Of a stretch of DNA of 54,832 nucleotides, positions 43,760 through 53,119 are shown in pieces (positions within the stretch are counted from its first letter, which is position 1; each line of letters starts with the position of its first letter). A program made the position numbers and the translations under genes. Below the pieces are notes generated by a model that was not told where the DNA came from, did not search any database, and was given only the letters and a program-made list of their open reading frames with translations. The stretch is from Spirochaetota bacterium (GTDB lineage Bacteria; Spirochaetota; UBA4802; JAFGJZ01): NCBI GenBank assembly GCA_016934935.1, contig JAFGRW010000030.1:1-54832 (forward strand), in the 5' to 3' direction.

Positions 43760-43917
43760 ATTGACTCAAGCTCCAGTATGCCTCCCATGGATATATGCTG
43801 GTAGGGTTACCGTATAGATAAAATTATCTTTTGATAATCGCAATTAACCGCTTGATGTCAACAAAAATTAGCCGGTTGACCGATTGAAATAATTTTAAAA
43901 TTATTTTCCTTTTTTTA

Positions 43918-43947
43918 TTGACAGGATAGGGCCAAATATTGTCTTAT
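43918..43947 (+). promoter_or_regulatory. Promoter of tRNA-Asp
   Basis: TTGACA, 18-nt spacer, TCTTAT; the transcript would start about 8 nt before the tRNA. Confidence 0.5.
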
Positions 43948-43961
43948 CTTTTACGAACCAA

Positions 43962-44035
43962 GGGGTAGTAGCTCAGTTGGTTAGAGTACATGCCTGTCAC
44001 GCATGGGGTCGCGAGTTCGAGTCTCGTCTACCCCG
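43962..44035 (+). tRNA. tRNA-Asp (GTC)
   Basis: 74 nt cloverleaf: acceptor stem GGGGTAG / CTACCCC perfect, D loop with AGTTGGTT, anticodon stem CATGC / GCATG around loop CTGTCAC (anticodon GTC at 43996-43998), and T loop GTTCGAG. The discriminator base is G, as expected for tRNA-Asp. CCA is not encoded. A strong terminator follows. Confidence 0.95.
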
Positions 44036-44042
44036 CTTGGAT

Positions 44043-44074
44043 AAAGGACGAAAAGTAATTACTTTTCGTCCTTT
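44043..44074 (+). terminator. Terminator of tRNA-Asp
   Basis: Perfect palindrome AAAGGACGAAAAGTAA / TTACTTTTCGTCCTTT followed by a run of T to 44080. Confidence 0.92.
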
Positions 44075-44271
44075 TTTTTTGTTTAATACTTTTATCGTTT
44101 TTTAATTAACTAGTTGAAATTTTTACTGTTTTATGATATTTAATAACAAGGGTATCACTAAACTATTATTGATTCTGTTCGTTTTACTGCTATAAATTCT
44201 TTTTTCAGGTTACCAGTCAGCACTGCAGTAAATATGTAAAAGTTATTAATTATTAAATTGGAGTATTAAAC

Positions 44272-45018
44272 ATGAAAAAATTTTTTTACATGCTTCTAAT
44301 TTCATCTGTAGTAGTCTGTATCTCTACCAATGTTGTTTCAAAAAACGGAAAAATTCAATCCGTTGTCTCAAAAGGCACATACGTTCCTGCTGATCCCATA
44401 AAAAGGGCATTGCTGCCGAAAATGCCTGTCCCGGCTTCTTACGAGGACTATGCCATTTTACAATCCATTGACGAAACAACTAATATTGTTATTGGCAAAT
44501 TTTCACAGGGTATACGACGTATTACCTGGATTTCTGACAACAATAACGATGGGAAAGTTGATACTTTAATTCATTATTTTACTGATGACAATAATTTTCA
44601 TGTAGTCACAAGTCCCGAGAAAATTTACAGTACTGAAGCTTTTAACGAACTTAAACTGGATATTATTAATGGATCACAAAAGAAAATTGCGTCTAACAAG
44701 GAAGGAATCAACTTCTATAAAGTTCTTATGGAAAAACACCCCGAAATGATAACCGTCGCTAAAGACAAAAAAGGTTACCGTATTAATCTTATAGATCCTG
44801 ATGATCGCGGGAGGGTACGCGCTACTTTATCCTGCTCAAACAACGGAATAAACGGAAACGATCTTGTATTGCAACTTAATTACCGTCATAGAGGCAACGC
44901 GATGCTAAGCCCGGTCATTGTTTACGGCGTCTATTGCTCCAACAGCAAAGATCCTGTTGTAAAAGAAGCGGTAAGTGACATACTGGACTATATTCAAAAA
45001 CGTTACCCTACAATATGA
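44272..45018 (+). CDS. Exported protein of unknown function with a Ca-loop-like motif
   Basis: 248 residues with a signal peptide (about 1-23, ending NVVSK). The mature protein has a DNNNDGKVDTL stretch near 89-97 that resembles an EF-hand or dockerin calcium loop (DxNxDGxxD), followed by beta-rich sequence and a C-terminal helix. I recognise no family. GGAG lies 10 nt before ATG 44272. It is monocistronic and ends in a bidirectional terminator. Likely periplasmic or secreted. Confidence 0.6.
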   Translation: MKKFFYMLLISSVVVCISTNVVSKNGKIQSVVSKGTYVPADPIKRALLPKMPVPASYEDYAILQSIDETTNIVIGKFSQGIRRITWISDNNNDGKVDTLIHYFTDDNNFHVVTSPEKIYSTEAFNELKLDIINGSQKKIASNKEGINFYKVLMEKHPEMITVAKDKKGYRINLIDPDDRGRVRATLSCSNNGINGNDLVLQLNYRHRGNAMLSPVIVYGVYCSNSKDPVVKEAVSDILDYIQKRYPTI

Positions 45019-45042
45019 ATCAATTCTAACTGATGTATACAC

Positions 45043-45064
45043 AAGACCCCGGTAACGGGGTCTT
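45043..45064. terminator. Bidirectional terminator
   Basis: A 9-bp stem AAGACCCCG / CGGGGTCTT with loop GTAA, between two convergent genes. Confidence 0.85.
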
Positions 45065-45068
45065 TCTC

Positions 45069-45956
45069 TTATTCAAGCGCTTTTTCGGCCAGCATAAGAG
45101 CACCTTCCAGAGTTTGCGCTCCGGCTATAAATCTTGCCGGATGACAAAATGTTGCATCTTTTACACCCGTTATCAGGGCCAACTCTTCTTCCCTTTTTCC
45201 GGCCCATTTTTTGGGAAGAGGTTTCCTTGATTCAAACGAGCTTAACTGTCTCGGTACAGCTCTTACCCTCCAATCTCCTGTAGTTGAGGGAAAAATTACA
45301 TATATAAAGTCTGTCTCGTTAATAATAATGTGTTGCCAGGGTACATACTTGTCCAAAACAATATAAAACGGATTCACAGATTGATCAATTGCAGCATATA
45401 TATAATCTCGCGATAGCTCGAACCCTTCCGCCTTTTCCAGCTCATTTTTCAAAATCTGAACAGCAATAACTACAGCCTCTTCAAATATCTCATCATGACT
45501 GTTATCCTCTTTAAACCATGAGGGATTAAATGAATCAATAATATCTGAAATAGTGAAATGCGCAAAAGAATTATTCTCTTCACCAAAACTATAACCACAG
45601 TCAGTCGCGTCTATCGACTGGATTATTTTTCTATCAATATGTTCAAATCTGAACCGGGTTTTGGCAAGACGCATTCCGAACTCCTTCCATATTAATCCGC
45701 ACGAAGCGTAAGGAATCCCGTTAGACCTTGCTCCGGCACCATTTTCAAGATGATGGTCATAATCTCCTGAAGATGGGCAATTCTTTCCACCAACATCAAT
45801 TCTCAGATCAGCGTCTTGCAGAACATCCATGTTTCGTGAGCGAATTATTTTTACCTCCGGCCAGATCATTCTGATGATCGCGGCAGCAAATATATCGTCC
45901 GCGTGAAACACTCCATCATGTACTGCAATACTTTTGATATCCACATAAAACTCCAT
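45069..45956 (-). CDS. MYG1-family (UPF0160) metal-dependent hydrolase
   Basis: 295 residues, cytoplasmic. Landmarks of the MYG1 family are VHDGVFHADDIFAAAIIR near 12, RIDVGGK near 52, DYDHHLENG near 65 (DHH-like metal ligands), and a C-terminal CHPARFIAGAQTLEGAL. Eukaryotic MYG1 is a 3'-5' RNA exonuclease; bacterial members are little studied. It appears monocistronic, with a 193-nt gap to rsmE upstream. Function is by family only. Confidence 0.85.
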   Translation of the reverse strand: MEFYVDIKSIAVHDGVFHADDIFAAAIIRMIWPEVKIIRSRNMDVLQDADLRIDVGGKNCPSSGDYDHHLENGAGARSNGIPYASCGLIWKEFGMRLAKTRFRFEHIDRKIIQSIDATDCGYSFGEENNSFAHFTISDIIDSFNPSWFKEDNSHDEIFEEAVVIAVQILKNELEKAEGFELSRDYIYAAIDQSVNPFYIVLDKYVPWQHIIINETDFIYVIFPSTTGDWRVRAVPRQLSSFESRKPLPKKWAGKREEELALITGVKDATFCHPARFIAGAQTLEGALMLAEKALE

Positions 45957-46149
45957 TTTTTGATATTATGGTAATTTCTAATAATTAACTTTTCAGTAAA
46001 GAAACTTGCAAAAAATTCTTTATTAAGCGGGAAATGGCACTATCCTTAAAGTGTTTTTTTCCGCGGTTTTTCGAGCTTGCGGGGACAATTGTCAAAAAAA
46101 GCCAATATAATCGCTGCTTAAAGGTAATATAATCATCTCAAAGCATACT

Positions 46150-46857
46150 TCAGGTAAACAGTCTTGCTGTAATTGCTGCAACTGCGTTTTCGACCCGCAA
46201 AATTCGAGGACCCATGTTTACAGAAAGAAAGCCGGCTTCTTCAAATTTCTCAATCTCGTATGGTATAAAACCACCTTCTGGTCCAACGGCAACAACAGAA
46301 GGGCAATTAATTGAAGATGGAGCCTGTTTTTCGGCATAAGGATGAGCCACCAGGCATATCTTCTTGACCAGTTTTGGTAAAACATCTTCGACAAAAGGCT
46401 TAAAAAGCCTATAAAAAGATATTTCCGGATAGCAAGTGTCACCAGACTGTTCAAGTGCCATAAGCATCTCTTCTTTAATATTTTGTTCAAGGAAAAACGG
46501 GCTTTGCCAATAACTTTTGTCCGCCTTCCAGCTATTAATAATCACAAAACTGCTTATGCCCATGGCGGTACCATACCTAATTACCTTTTTCATGGATTTT
46601 GGCCGGCTCATTGAAATTATTAAAGTTAAAGGAATTTTTTCCGGTGGATTTTCATTAAGTTCAGGCCTGATTAGAACATACTCTTCATTAATGAATTCTA
46701 TTATTCCACTACCTGTCTTGCCGCCGATTTGTCCTACTCGCAAGTTATCACCTTTAACAGCTTTTAAAACATGGCGAATATGCTTATGGCGTCTCCCATC
46801 TAACTTTATAAGAGAATCGTCATAATGATCCGAATTCGAAAACAGCAAAATATTCAT
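46150..46857 (-). CDS. rsmE: 16S rRNA m3U1498 methyltransferase RsmE
   Basis: 235 residues, SPOUT fold with the C-terminal knot motifs VAVGPEGGFIPYEIEKF and LSVNMGPRILRVENAVAA. It methylates U1498 of 16S rRNA with S-adenosylmethionine. The start lies 5 nt after the stop of the SH3 lipoprotein gene with no clear SD, so translation is probably coupled. Confidence 0.9.
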   Translation of the reverse strand: MNILLFSNSDHYDDSLIKLDGRRHKHIRHVLKAVKGDNLRVGQIGGKTGSGIIEFINEEYVLIRPELNENPPEKIPLTLIISMSRPKSMKKVIRYGTAMGISSFVIINSWKADKSYWQSPFFLEQNIKEEMLMALEQSGDTCYPEISFYRLFKPFVEDVLPKLVKKICLVAHPYAEKQAPSSINCPSVVAVGPEGGFIPYEIEKFEEAGFLSVNMGPRILRVENAVAAITARLFT

Positions 46858-46862
46858 TAGAC

Positions 46863-47717
46863 TTATTGATTTATATACTCAACAAAGGCACCGTAAACCC
46901 ATCCAGATTGCCCCTGGTACTCTACTTCAATCCATTTCGCCTTAAATCCGGCTATTTCGTCTTCAGGACCATCCAATGATGTTATCTTAATGGTTGTACC
47001 ATCAGGTATTGCTGTTATTTTCTCTCCATCAGTAGAGGGCTTTCTTCTAAGAACAAGTCCATTTTGAGCTTTTACAACACCTGTAATGTCGTCACCGTTA
47101 CCAGAAATAAGATTAATTCTCATTTCGATTATTTCAATTTTCATTTTCTTTAAAACAGCATTATCAGATACTATTTCCCTGTCACCGATTACCTGTGAGT
47201 ATTCATCAAAGTCAATAGATTCTGTATCCGTTTCCTGTGTGTAATATATTCTTACATTCAAGAGCCCTTTATACTTCTCCAGAACTCCACCGTTAAACGA
47301 CACTACATATCCACCGTAATCCCAGTCGAATCCCAGGAAAATTACCGGTTTTCCGTTTATTTTATCCAATTCTTCCAGTGTCATCCCAACAGTAATCCCT
47401 TCGGCCGTTTTCCACTTTGAATTTTTTTTTCGTAAAATTACTGTTGTAACCGGTTTTTCATATTGTCCGCTCCATAATATTTCCATTTCATCATTACTGT
47501 TTTCATAAAGAACATGTCCGTTTTCAAATTCACCTTCTCCGGCAGGAATCTGCTTTCGTCTTATATTCTCTTCGCCAACCTCTTCAATAAGCGACGTCTC
47601 CGAAATATTAGCAGAAACGGGACCAACTCTTTCCCCCGGAACAACATTTTCTTCGGCTTTTTTTGAACATCCAGCAACAACCAGTAAAAAAAACAGAATA
47701 ACATATCTTATATTCAT
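46863..47717 (-). CDS. Lipoprotein with C-terminal SH3b domain
   Basis: 284 residues with a classical lipobox (VVAGC, Cys17). A middle domain (about 65-180) has TAEGITVGMTLEELDKINGKPV. The last 75 residues form a bacterial SH3 domain (VVKAQNGLVLRRKPSTDGEKITAIPDGTTI ... GQSGWVYGAFVEYI). Such proteins bind peptidoglycan or surface ligands. ATG 47717 has GGAG upstream. It is cotranscribed with rsmE; the pairing has no evident functional logic. Confidence 0.75.
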   Translation of the reverse strand: MNIRYVILFFLLVVAGCSKKAEENVVPGERVGPVSANISETSLIEEVGEENIRRKQIPAGEGEFENGHVLYENSNDEMEILWSGQYEKPVTTVILRKKNSKWKTAEGITVGMTLEELDKINGKPVIFLGFDWDYGGYVVSFNGGVLEKYKGLLNVRIYYTQETDTESIDFDEYSQVIGDREIVSDNAVLKKMKIEIIEMRINLISGNGDDITGVVKAQNGLVLRRKPSTDGEKITAIPDGTTIKITSLDGPEDEIAGFKAKWIEVEYQGQSGWVYGAFVEYINQ

Positions 47718-47866
47718 TTAAACTCTCCAGTATATAATGGGTAATTTAGAAATATTGCCGAATTCCAGAAGACTGCACCAAACATGTAACATAATAACCA
47801 GCAATTATCAAGTTGTCACTCTAAAAACGGCTGAAATTGTAATCTTAACAATAACCTGATTATACC

Positions 47867-47945
47867 TCTTAAACGGCATAGCCGTTAAGGAACATGGTAA
47901 TTTTTCGAAGTTCCCTATACAAAGTAAATTGGCTCAATTTACTTT
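47867..47945. repeat. Cluster of three stem-loops
   Basis: In order: CTTAAACGGC/GCCGTTAAGG, GGAAC/GTTCC, and a perfect 11-bp AAAGTAAATTG/CAATTTACTTT with a 3-nt loop (47921-47945). Could be an ncRNA or part of an attenuator. Confidence 0.35.
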
Positions 47946-48079
47946 ATGAATATCATATATGTTAAAAATGAACAATAATCATAAATATTTTATCATCTCT
48001 GCTTTTACATTGTAAATTTCTCCGCGTGGAACCGTCAAGACCTATTGAGTTATTGGTAGTAACAAAATAGTGGATTTAT

Positions 48080-48107
48080 TTGACAATTAAAACTAAATGG
48101 TTAATAA
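48080..48107 (+). promoter_or_regulatory. Promoter of mntP
   Basis: TTGACA, 16-nt spacer, TAATAA; leader of about 70 nt. Confidence 0.45.
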
Positions 48108-48185
48108 TTAAAAATCAGTAATTTGTTAGACTTACCAGCAGAAAGTCATACCCATAAAATATAATTCAGCCCAAGGTAATAGACA

Positions 48186-48752
48186 ATGGATATCTTAACT
48201 CTTCTTATAATCGCTTCGGCTCTTTCCATAGACGCGTTAAGCGTTTCAATTGCCAACGGAATAATAATTCCCCAACTGAAAACAGGACAGGCCGCATATA
48301 TATCTTTCTCTTTCGGATTTTTTCAATCAATTATGCCCGTTATTGGATGGTTTGTTGGCAAAACATTCGCGGAGTATATACAAGCATATGACCATTGGAT
48401 AGCTTTTGCGCTACTTGCGTCGGTAGGAATAAAAATGATTCATGAAGCGTATACTCAAAGTGAAAACAGGACATGCAAGAACTGTCTTCAGCCAAAAATT
48501 CTTTTATTAATGTCATTAGCAACAAGTATCGATGCTCTGGCAATAGGGATCAGTTTTTCAATACTAAACACGGATATTCTTTTCCCGGCCATTGTGATAG
48601 GAGTTGTAACTTTCATAAACTGTTTCGCGGGAATTACTATTGCTCACAAAATAGGAGCCTTTTTCGGGAAAAAAATGGAATATGCCGGAGGAATAATCTT
48701 AATTGCTATAGGTGTTAAAATTGTAATCGAGCACATCTGTCTTTGCATCTGA
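48186..48752 (+). CDS. mntP: Putative manganese efflux pump MntP
   Basis: 188 residues, six helices in two inverted halves, each with the SIDAL motif (SIDALSVSIANG near 14 and SIDALAIGIS near 109) that supplies the membrane Asp. It exports Mn(II). The loop with CKNC (two Cys between the halves) is typical. AAGG is 9 nt before ATG 48186. It is monocistronic with its own promoter. Confidence 0.9.
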   Translation: MDILTLLIIASALSIDALSVSIANGIIIPQLKTGQAAYISFSFGFFQSIMPVIGWFVGKTFAEYIQAYDHWIAFALLASVGIKMIHEAYTQSENRTCKNCLQPKILLLMSLATSIDALAIGISFSILNTDILFPAIVIGVVTFINCFAGITIAHKIGAFFGKKMEYAGGIILIAIGVKIVIEHICLCI

Positions 48753-48762
48753 CTTTCCTCGA

Positions 48763-50469
48763 TTATATCATTACAGTCCGATTTTTACCATCCTGCTTGG
48801 CGCGCGATAACGCGCGCTTCGCCCTGTCCACGGTATCTACAGAGCCATCACCTAGACGCACAGAAACAACACCTGCGCTAAAACTTAATTGTGTTGCGTT
48901 TTCTATATTCCTGCGTATTCTATCAGCAACAAGTTTTGCCTGAAGACGACTTGTTCTCGGAAGTAAAACTGCAAAAGTATCAAACTTTATTCTTGCAGCA
49001 GAATCGATATCCCTAATCTCTTTGGATATGGATTCTTTGATTAATACAAGAAGGTTTGACCCCTGTTTGGAATCAAAATCCGATGTTTTTTGCTTAAAAT
49101 CATCTCCATCAAGCAGTATTAATGAAAAACCGCTTTTAAACTGTTTATACCTAAGCAACTCCCGTTCCAAATCAATATAAAAACTTTTTTCATTTAGCAA
49201 ACCTGTTAACTTGTCAAATAGCATCAATTGCTCAAAGGCTAACTCTTTTTTTTCAAGTTCATCAAGAAGTTTATTTACAGCATAGATACAGTTTTTATGT
49301 TCTGGAAGATAGTATTTATCAGGATCCAGCCTTTTCATCTGCTTAATCGGTTGCTTACAATTATCAACTAGCGGGGTTACGTCTACCTCGCTTGTTTTAT
49401 ATACCGTATGCAAGACCGAAGCACCAATTAAAACTACAGACACAACTATAAATATTATAAGTAATACTCTAAACAGGGCTCTTGAATAAAGACTTTCTAT
49501 TTGAGCTCTATCAGCCTCAGAAATTTCTATAACCGTTTCTAATGCTATAACAGCTCCAAGAGCCGGAATGTCATGACAGTACATTATTGTATCTTTTATT
49601 GTCTCATTTTCGAATTTTCTGGAAGATTCTATAAACAATCCATCGGTTTTTCCAATTGATTCAAGAATTAATGGCGTGATGTAATTTCCTTTCAAATCTT
49701 TAATGTCACTCATGTTTCTTTCTTTATAAATGCCGTCTGGATATACAAGATTATTACCGTTATAATCAATAGATAAAAACCCATAACCTGCTTTACGCGA
49801 TTGATATTCAGCTCTTCTTATAGCCTCTGCTATTCCTGCCTTGTCGACATCCGGAATAATATCGCTTAAACCTATGTACAAGTCCAGAGGGTCAAAGCGC
49901 ATTAGGCAAGTCGCCTTTTTGATCATTACCATCCCATTTTTTTTGCTATTTTCCCAGTGTGAAAAAACAAAGGCCGATTTATTTTTATTAATTGCTTCCA
50001 GCTCTTCAATAATAATCTGCTTTCCATTATCGTCCTTTAAAAAACTTATATCACGACCTTCAAACTCCAGGTTATCGGGATATATCAAAGCAGTACCCTT
50101 ATACGATACAGCGTAAAACCTTTTACCTAAAGAGGCTGTCTCCTTTTTAAACAACAACAGCAGGCTGTCACGATCCCCTTTTCCATTTTTACGATAAAGA
50201 GAATCAAGCCTGTCATAAAGCATGTTTATCTCAGAATATAATCTGTCTTTTATTTGTTTTTCTTCTTGTTCTATTTGATGATTTATAGAATAGAGAGACA
50301 AATCGGAATGATCTTTAAGCCTTTTAAGCTGATTTTTTTTGCTATTTTCAATAACTATTCGTGAATCATTTTTATATTGGCCATACGAGGATATAACAGT
50401 ATAGACTGTCAAAGTAAGAAGTAAAACTGCAGATGTTACTATAAGAACCAGGATTAAACGTTTAACCAT
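48763..50469 (-). CDS. Cache-domain membrane protein with degenerate GGDEF domain
   Basis: 568 residues. A helix at about 5-28, an extracytoplasmic region with two similar Cache-type repeats (about 115-205 and 225-320; each with a (V/I)YP(D/x) turn), a second helix at about 331-353, then a GGDEF-family domain (about 410-568). The signature site reads RIKFDTF (493-499) in place of RxGGDEF, so the Gly pair and Glu needed for c-di-GMP synthesis are missing. It is probably a ligand sensor that signals by another route or binds GTP/c-di-GMP without making it. It stands alone on the minus strand. Confidence 0.8.
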   Translation of the reverse strand: MVKRLILVLIVTSAVLLLTLTVYTVISSYGQYKNDSRIVIENSKKNQLKRLKDHSDLSLYSINHQIEQEEKQIKDRLYSEINMLYDRLDSLYRKNGKGDRDSLLLLFKKETASLGKRFYAVSYKGTALIYPDNLEFEGRDISFLKDDNGKQIIIEELEAINKNKSAFVFSHWENSKKNGMVMIKKATCLMRFDPLDLYIGLSDIIPDVDKAGIAEAIRRAEYQSRKAGYGFLSIDYNGNNLVYPDGIYKERNMSDIKDLKGNYITPLILESIGKTDGLFIESSRKFENETIKDTIMYCHDIPALGAVIALETVIEISEADRAQIESLYSRALFRVLLIIFIVVSVVLIGASVLHTVYKTSEVDVTPLVDNCKQPIKQMKRLDPDKYYLPEHKNCIYAVNKLLDELEKKELAFEQLMLFDKLTGLLNEKSFYIDLERELLRYKQFKSGFSLILLDGDDFKQKTSDFDSKQGSNLLVLIKESISKEIRDIDSAARIKFDTFAVLLPRTSRLQAKLVADRIRRNIENATQLSFSAGVVSVRLGDGSVDTVDRAKRALSRAKQDGKNRTVMI

Positions 50470-50499
50470 TAGAATTTTCTGCCTATAACATCAAAACTC

Positions 50500-50552
50500 A
50501 AAATTATCCTTACAGAATGTTCGATTATCAATCAGCCTGCAAGGATAATTTT
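50500..50552. repeat. Long inverted repeat between leuD-like and the Cache gene
   Basis: Twelve-bp perfect arms AAAATTATCCTT / AAGGATAATTTT with a 29-nt loop, followed by a T-run on the plus strand only. No plus-strand gene ends here, so it may block antisense transcription or structure the leader of the Cache gene. Confidence 0.35.
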
Positions 50553-50662
50553 TTTAAGTTAATTTCCGGAAAATTCCTGTTTTAAAATATAACTACAACT
50601 TTGTTCAATATTATGACGTTTTGACATGTAACCAGATATTCATTGCCATTTACAGCCAAATA

Positions 50663-51187
50663 TCAGTATTTACTGTCAGCATATTCGACCCAGCCACCTG
50701 CTTTTATCAGCTCAAGGTCAAAAGGCGCCATTTGAAATTCGACTGTTTCGACCTTTCCACCTCCAGAAAATGTCAGCAGTCCCCGATCCAGATCAATATC
50801 AACACTGGCTGATATTCCGTTATAGATATTGAATAGGTGGTCAATGGTCTCAGTCTTTAGCTCAATCGCGCACATCCCGCAATTATACATATTCTGTCTA
50901 AAAATACGGGCAAAATTTTCCGCAATTACAACATAAATACCGTTTACTTCAAGAGCCCAAGGAGCATGTTCACGGGATGAACCGCAACCGAAGTTGGCTC
51001 TGGTAACAATAACCTGCTTACCATTTATATCAACAGCAGGGTCAAACCCTTCAAGAATCAGGTCTTCAAGAAGGAAAGGCTTCAATGCTGTTTTGGTAAT
51101 CTCTGTAAGATATTTAGCTGGTATTATTTCGTCTGTATTAATATCCGAACGATCCAGAAAGAGTATATTTCCTCCAAAACTTTTCAT
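50663..51187 (-). CDS. leuD: Small subunit of an isopropylmalate dehydratase-type hydro-lyase
   Basis: 174 residues, a complete aconitase-family swivel domain: NTDEIIPAKYLTE near 18, NFGCGSSREHAPWAL near 65. With the large subunit it isomerises a hydroxy-acid through dehydration and rehydration. The recognition loop reads YLTE, which differs from the YLRT/YLVT-like forms I associate with known substrates. AAGGAG lies 7 nt before ATG 51187. It follows the large-subunit gene by 10 nt. Confidence 0.85.
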   Translation of the reverse strand: MKSFGGNILFLDRSDINTDEIIPAKYLTEITKTALKPFLLEDLILEGFDPAVDINGKQVIVTRANFGCGSSREHAPWALEVNGIYVVIAENFARIFRQNMYNCGMCAIELKTETIDHLFNIYNGISASVDIDLDRGLLTFSGGGKVETVEFQMAPFDLELIKAGGWVEYADSKY

Positions 51188-51197
51188 AATTATCTCC

Positions 51198-52484
51198 TTA
51201 TCCTTTGTACAATGGTGAATTTGTTATCTTTCCTGCGATTGCGGTAGCCGCCGCGCTGGCTGGACTCATAAGATGAACAGTTCCGCCTTTCCCCATACGT
51301 CCGCTGAAATTCCGGTTAGTTGTAGAAGCACAAACTTCGCCTTCAGCAAGAACTCCATTGCTCATGCCAAGACAGGCACCACATGTTGAATTTGTAATAC
51401 AGAACCCTGCTTCAAAAAATATTTCCAGAATACCCTCATCCATAGCTTGTTTATAAATAGCCGGGGTAGCCGGAGACAATATTCCTCTTACACTATCTGC
51501 AATCTTTTTATCTTTCAGAACCTTGGCTGCTTCACGCAAATCCTCAATACGACCGTTTGTGCACGACCCGATATAAACCTGATCCACAACTGTTCCTTCC
51601 ATTTCGCTAATGCTTTTTACCTGATCAGGCTTATAGCCAAATGTCGCCTTTGGATCAAGAGAAGAAAGGTCATATTCAATTACCTTCTCATACTCGGCAT
51701 CACTGTCAGATATCCATTTAGAATACTCTTTTAAAGCGGCCTCTTTATTTTCAAACTCGTTATTGATAAACGGCCACAGGTAATCAACTGTTACCATATC
51801 CGGATAACAGATACCGACAGTGCCTCCTGCTTCAATAGCCATATTGCATAGAGTCATACGAGACTCCATACTCATGGAATCAATAACCGGCCCGGTAAAC
51901 TCCATAACTCTGTTTGTCGCTCCGTTAACTCCAAGCTGAGAGATTATGTAAAGAATAACGTCCTTGGCATACACGCCCTCTTTAAGATTACCTTTTAAAA
52001 TAAATTTGAATGTCTTAGGGGCCTTGAACGCACAAACCCCTTTCAGAATGCCAACCTCTAAATCTGTTGTTCCTATTCCAGCCGCGAAAGCTCCAAACGC
52101 TCCATGAGTGCAGGTATGAGAATCTCCCATAATAACGGTGTATCCGGGTCTCACAAAACCTTTTTCAGGAAATATGGCATGACAGACTCCGTTTCGCCCA
52201 ATATCGAAAAAATCCTTTATTTTATGACGAAGAGCCCAGTCACGAAGAATTTTTCCCTGTTCAGCTGTTTTAGAATCTTTTGCCGGGGTCACATGGTCAA
52301 TAACTGCCTTGATTTTTGAAGGATCAAAAACACGGTCTTTACCGCGCGCTTCCAGGTCAGTTATCGCAATAGGAGTAGTAATCTCATGACAAAAAACTGC
52401 ATCCAGCCTTAATACATTGACTCCCTCATAGGGCATATCCACCAGATGTGAATCAAAAATTTTTTGAGCAATGGTTTTTCCCAT
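51198..52484 (-). CDS. leuC: Large subunit of an isopropylmalate dehydratase-type hydro-lyase
   Basis: 428 residues, the short (archaeal/HacA-like) LeuC form. The three 4Fe-4S cluster Cys are visible in IGSCTNGR and NSTCGACLG, along with the early GDSHTCTHGAFGAFAAGIGTTD. AGGAGG precedes ATG 52484. Only 42 nt separate it from the xre-cupin gene upstream, so the operon is xre-cupin, large subunit, small subunit. leuA and leuB are not near; homoaconitase or dimethylmalate dehydratase are alternatives to leucine synthesis. Confidence 0.85.
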   Translation of the reverse strand: MGKTIAQKIFDSHLVDMPYEGVNVLRLDAVFCHEITTPIAITDLEARGKDRVFDPSKIKAVIDHVTPAKDSKTAEQGKILRDWALRHKIKDFFDIGRNGVCHAIFPEKGFVRPGYTVIMGDSHTCTHGAFGAFAAGIGTTDLEVGILKGVCAFKAPKTFKFILKGNLKEGVYAKDVILYIISQLGVNGATNRVMEFTGPVIDSMSMESRMTLCNMAIEAGGTVGICYPDMVTVDYLWPFINNEFENKEAALKEYSKWISDSDAEYEKVIEYDLSSLDPKATFGYKPDQVKSISEMEGTVVDQVYIGSCTNGRIEDLREAAKVLKDKKIADSVRGILSPATPAIYKQAMDEGILEIFFEAGFCITNSTCGACLGMSNGVLAEGEVCASTTNRNFSGRMGKGGTVHLMSPASAAATAIAGKITNSPLYKG

Positions 52485-52526
52485 AATTGCCTCCTAACTA
52501 AATTAATATATCATCGGAACATTTCA

Positions 52527-53084
52527 TTAAAACATTCTCGGCGGTGTTATCACCCAGAACGCCTTAAGATGCTTTTGTCCTTTATTAATAAGCCTGTGTG
52601 GTATATCCGAATCAAAAGAGATGCTATCGCCTTCGTTAAGTATATAAGATTCACTTCCTATTTTGAATTCACCACTACCTTCAATTATTACGCCTAACTC
52701 TTTTCCCGAATGGCCATATTCTTCAGATTTGCTTTCTCCACCCACCGATATTTGCATAATATAGGCTTCAATACCATGTTCAGAATTTCCAGGAGTTCTA
52801 CAGAGCTGTTCGAAAAAGACATCCTTCACCCTGTATTCATCACGTTCCTGAGAGCGAACAATATTTACCTTACGGTTTTTTTTATAATCACTGAAAAGAT
52901 ACTCAAGATCGATATCCAAAACATCAGCAATACGCAAAAGAGTATCGATTGCCGGCGATATCTTATTCCTCTCTATCTGAGACATAAGACTTTCACTAAC
53001 AGAAGCCTTCTCGGCTACCTCTTTCATAGTGATCTTCTTTTTTTCCCTGATTTCCCGAATCTTTTCGCCAAATTTGTATTTCAT
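52527..53084 (-). CDS. XRE-family regulator with C-terminal cupin domain
   Basis: 185 residues. HTH_3 domain at about 6-60 (ITMKEVAEKASVSESLMSQIERNKISPAIDTLLRIADVLD), then a cupin_2 sensor at about 108-178 (EYGHSGKELGVIIEGSGEF ... GDSISFDSDIPHRLINKG). Such proteins bind DNA as dimers and respond to a small metabolite. It is first in the operon with the hydro-lyase subunits and has a palindrome overlapping its own promoter, so autoregulation and control of the enzyme pair are likely. Confidence 0.88.
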   Translation of the reverse strand: MKYKFGEKIREIREKKKITMKEVAEKASVSESLMSQIERNKISPAIDTLLRIADVLDIDLEYLFSDYKKNRKVNIVRSQERDEYRVKDVFFEQLCRTPGNSEHGIEAYIMQISVGGESKSEEYGHSGKELGVIIEGSGEFKIGSESYILNEGDSISFDSDIPHRLINKGQKHLKAFWVITPPRMF

Positions 53085-53107
53085 ATCGCTCTTTATATAT
53101 ATTTAAG

Positions 53108-53119
53108 ATACTTTAGTAT
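53108..53119 (-). promoter_or_regulatory. Palindromic operator ATACT-TT-AGTAT
   Basis: A perfect 5-bp inverted repeat with a 2-bp centre, overlapping the start-proximal bases of the -10 element. A good candidate site for the XRE-cupin protein. Confidence 0.45.

Larger units (their letters stand above)
47718..48185. other. Structured intergenic region before mntP (468 bp)
   Basis: Contains three successive stem-loops between 47867 and 47945 (see the separate repeat entry) and the mntP promoter at 48080-48107. No ORF of note. I looked for a yybP-ykoY manganese riboswitch and did not find its conserved segments. Confidence 0.5.

Noticed and set aside
47718..48185. yybP-ykoY manganese riboswitch before mntP
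   Set aside because: The conserved GGGGAGUAG-like and three-way junction segments are not present; only unrelated hairpins are.
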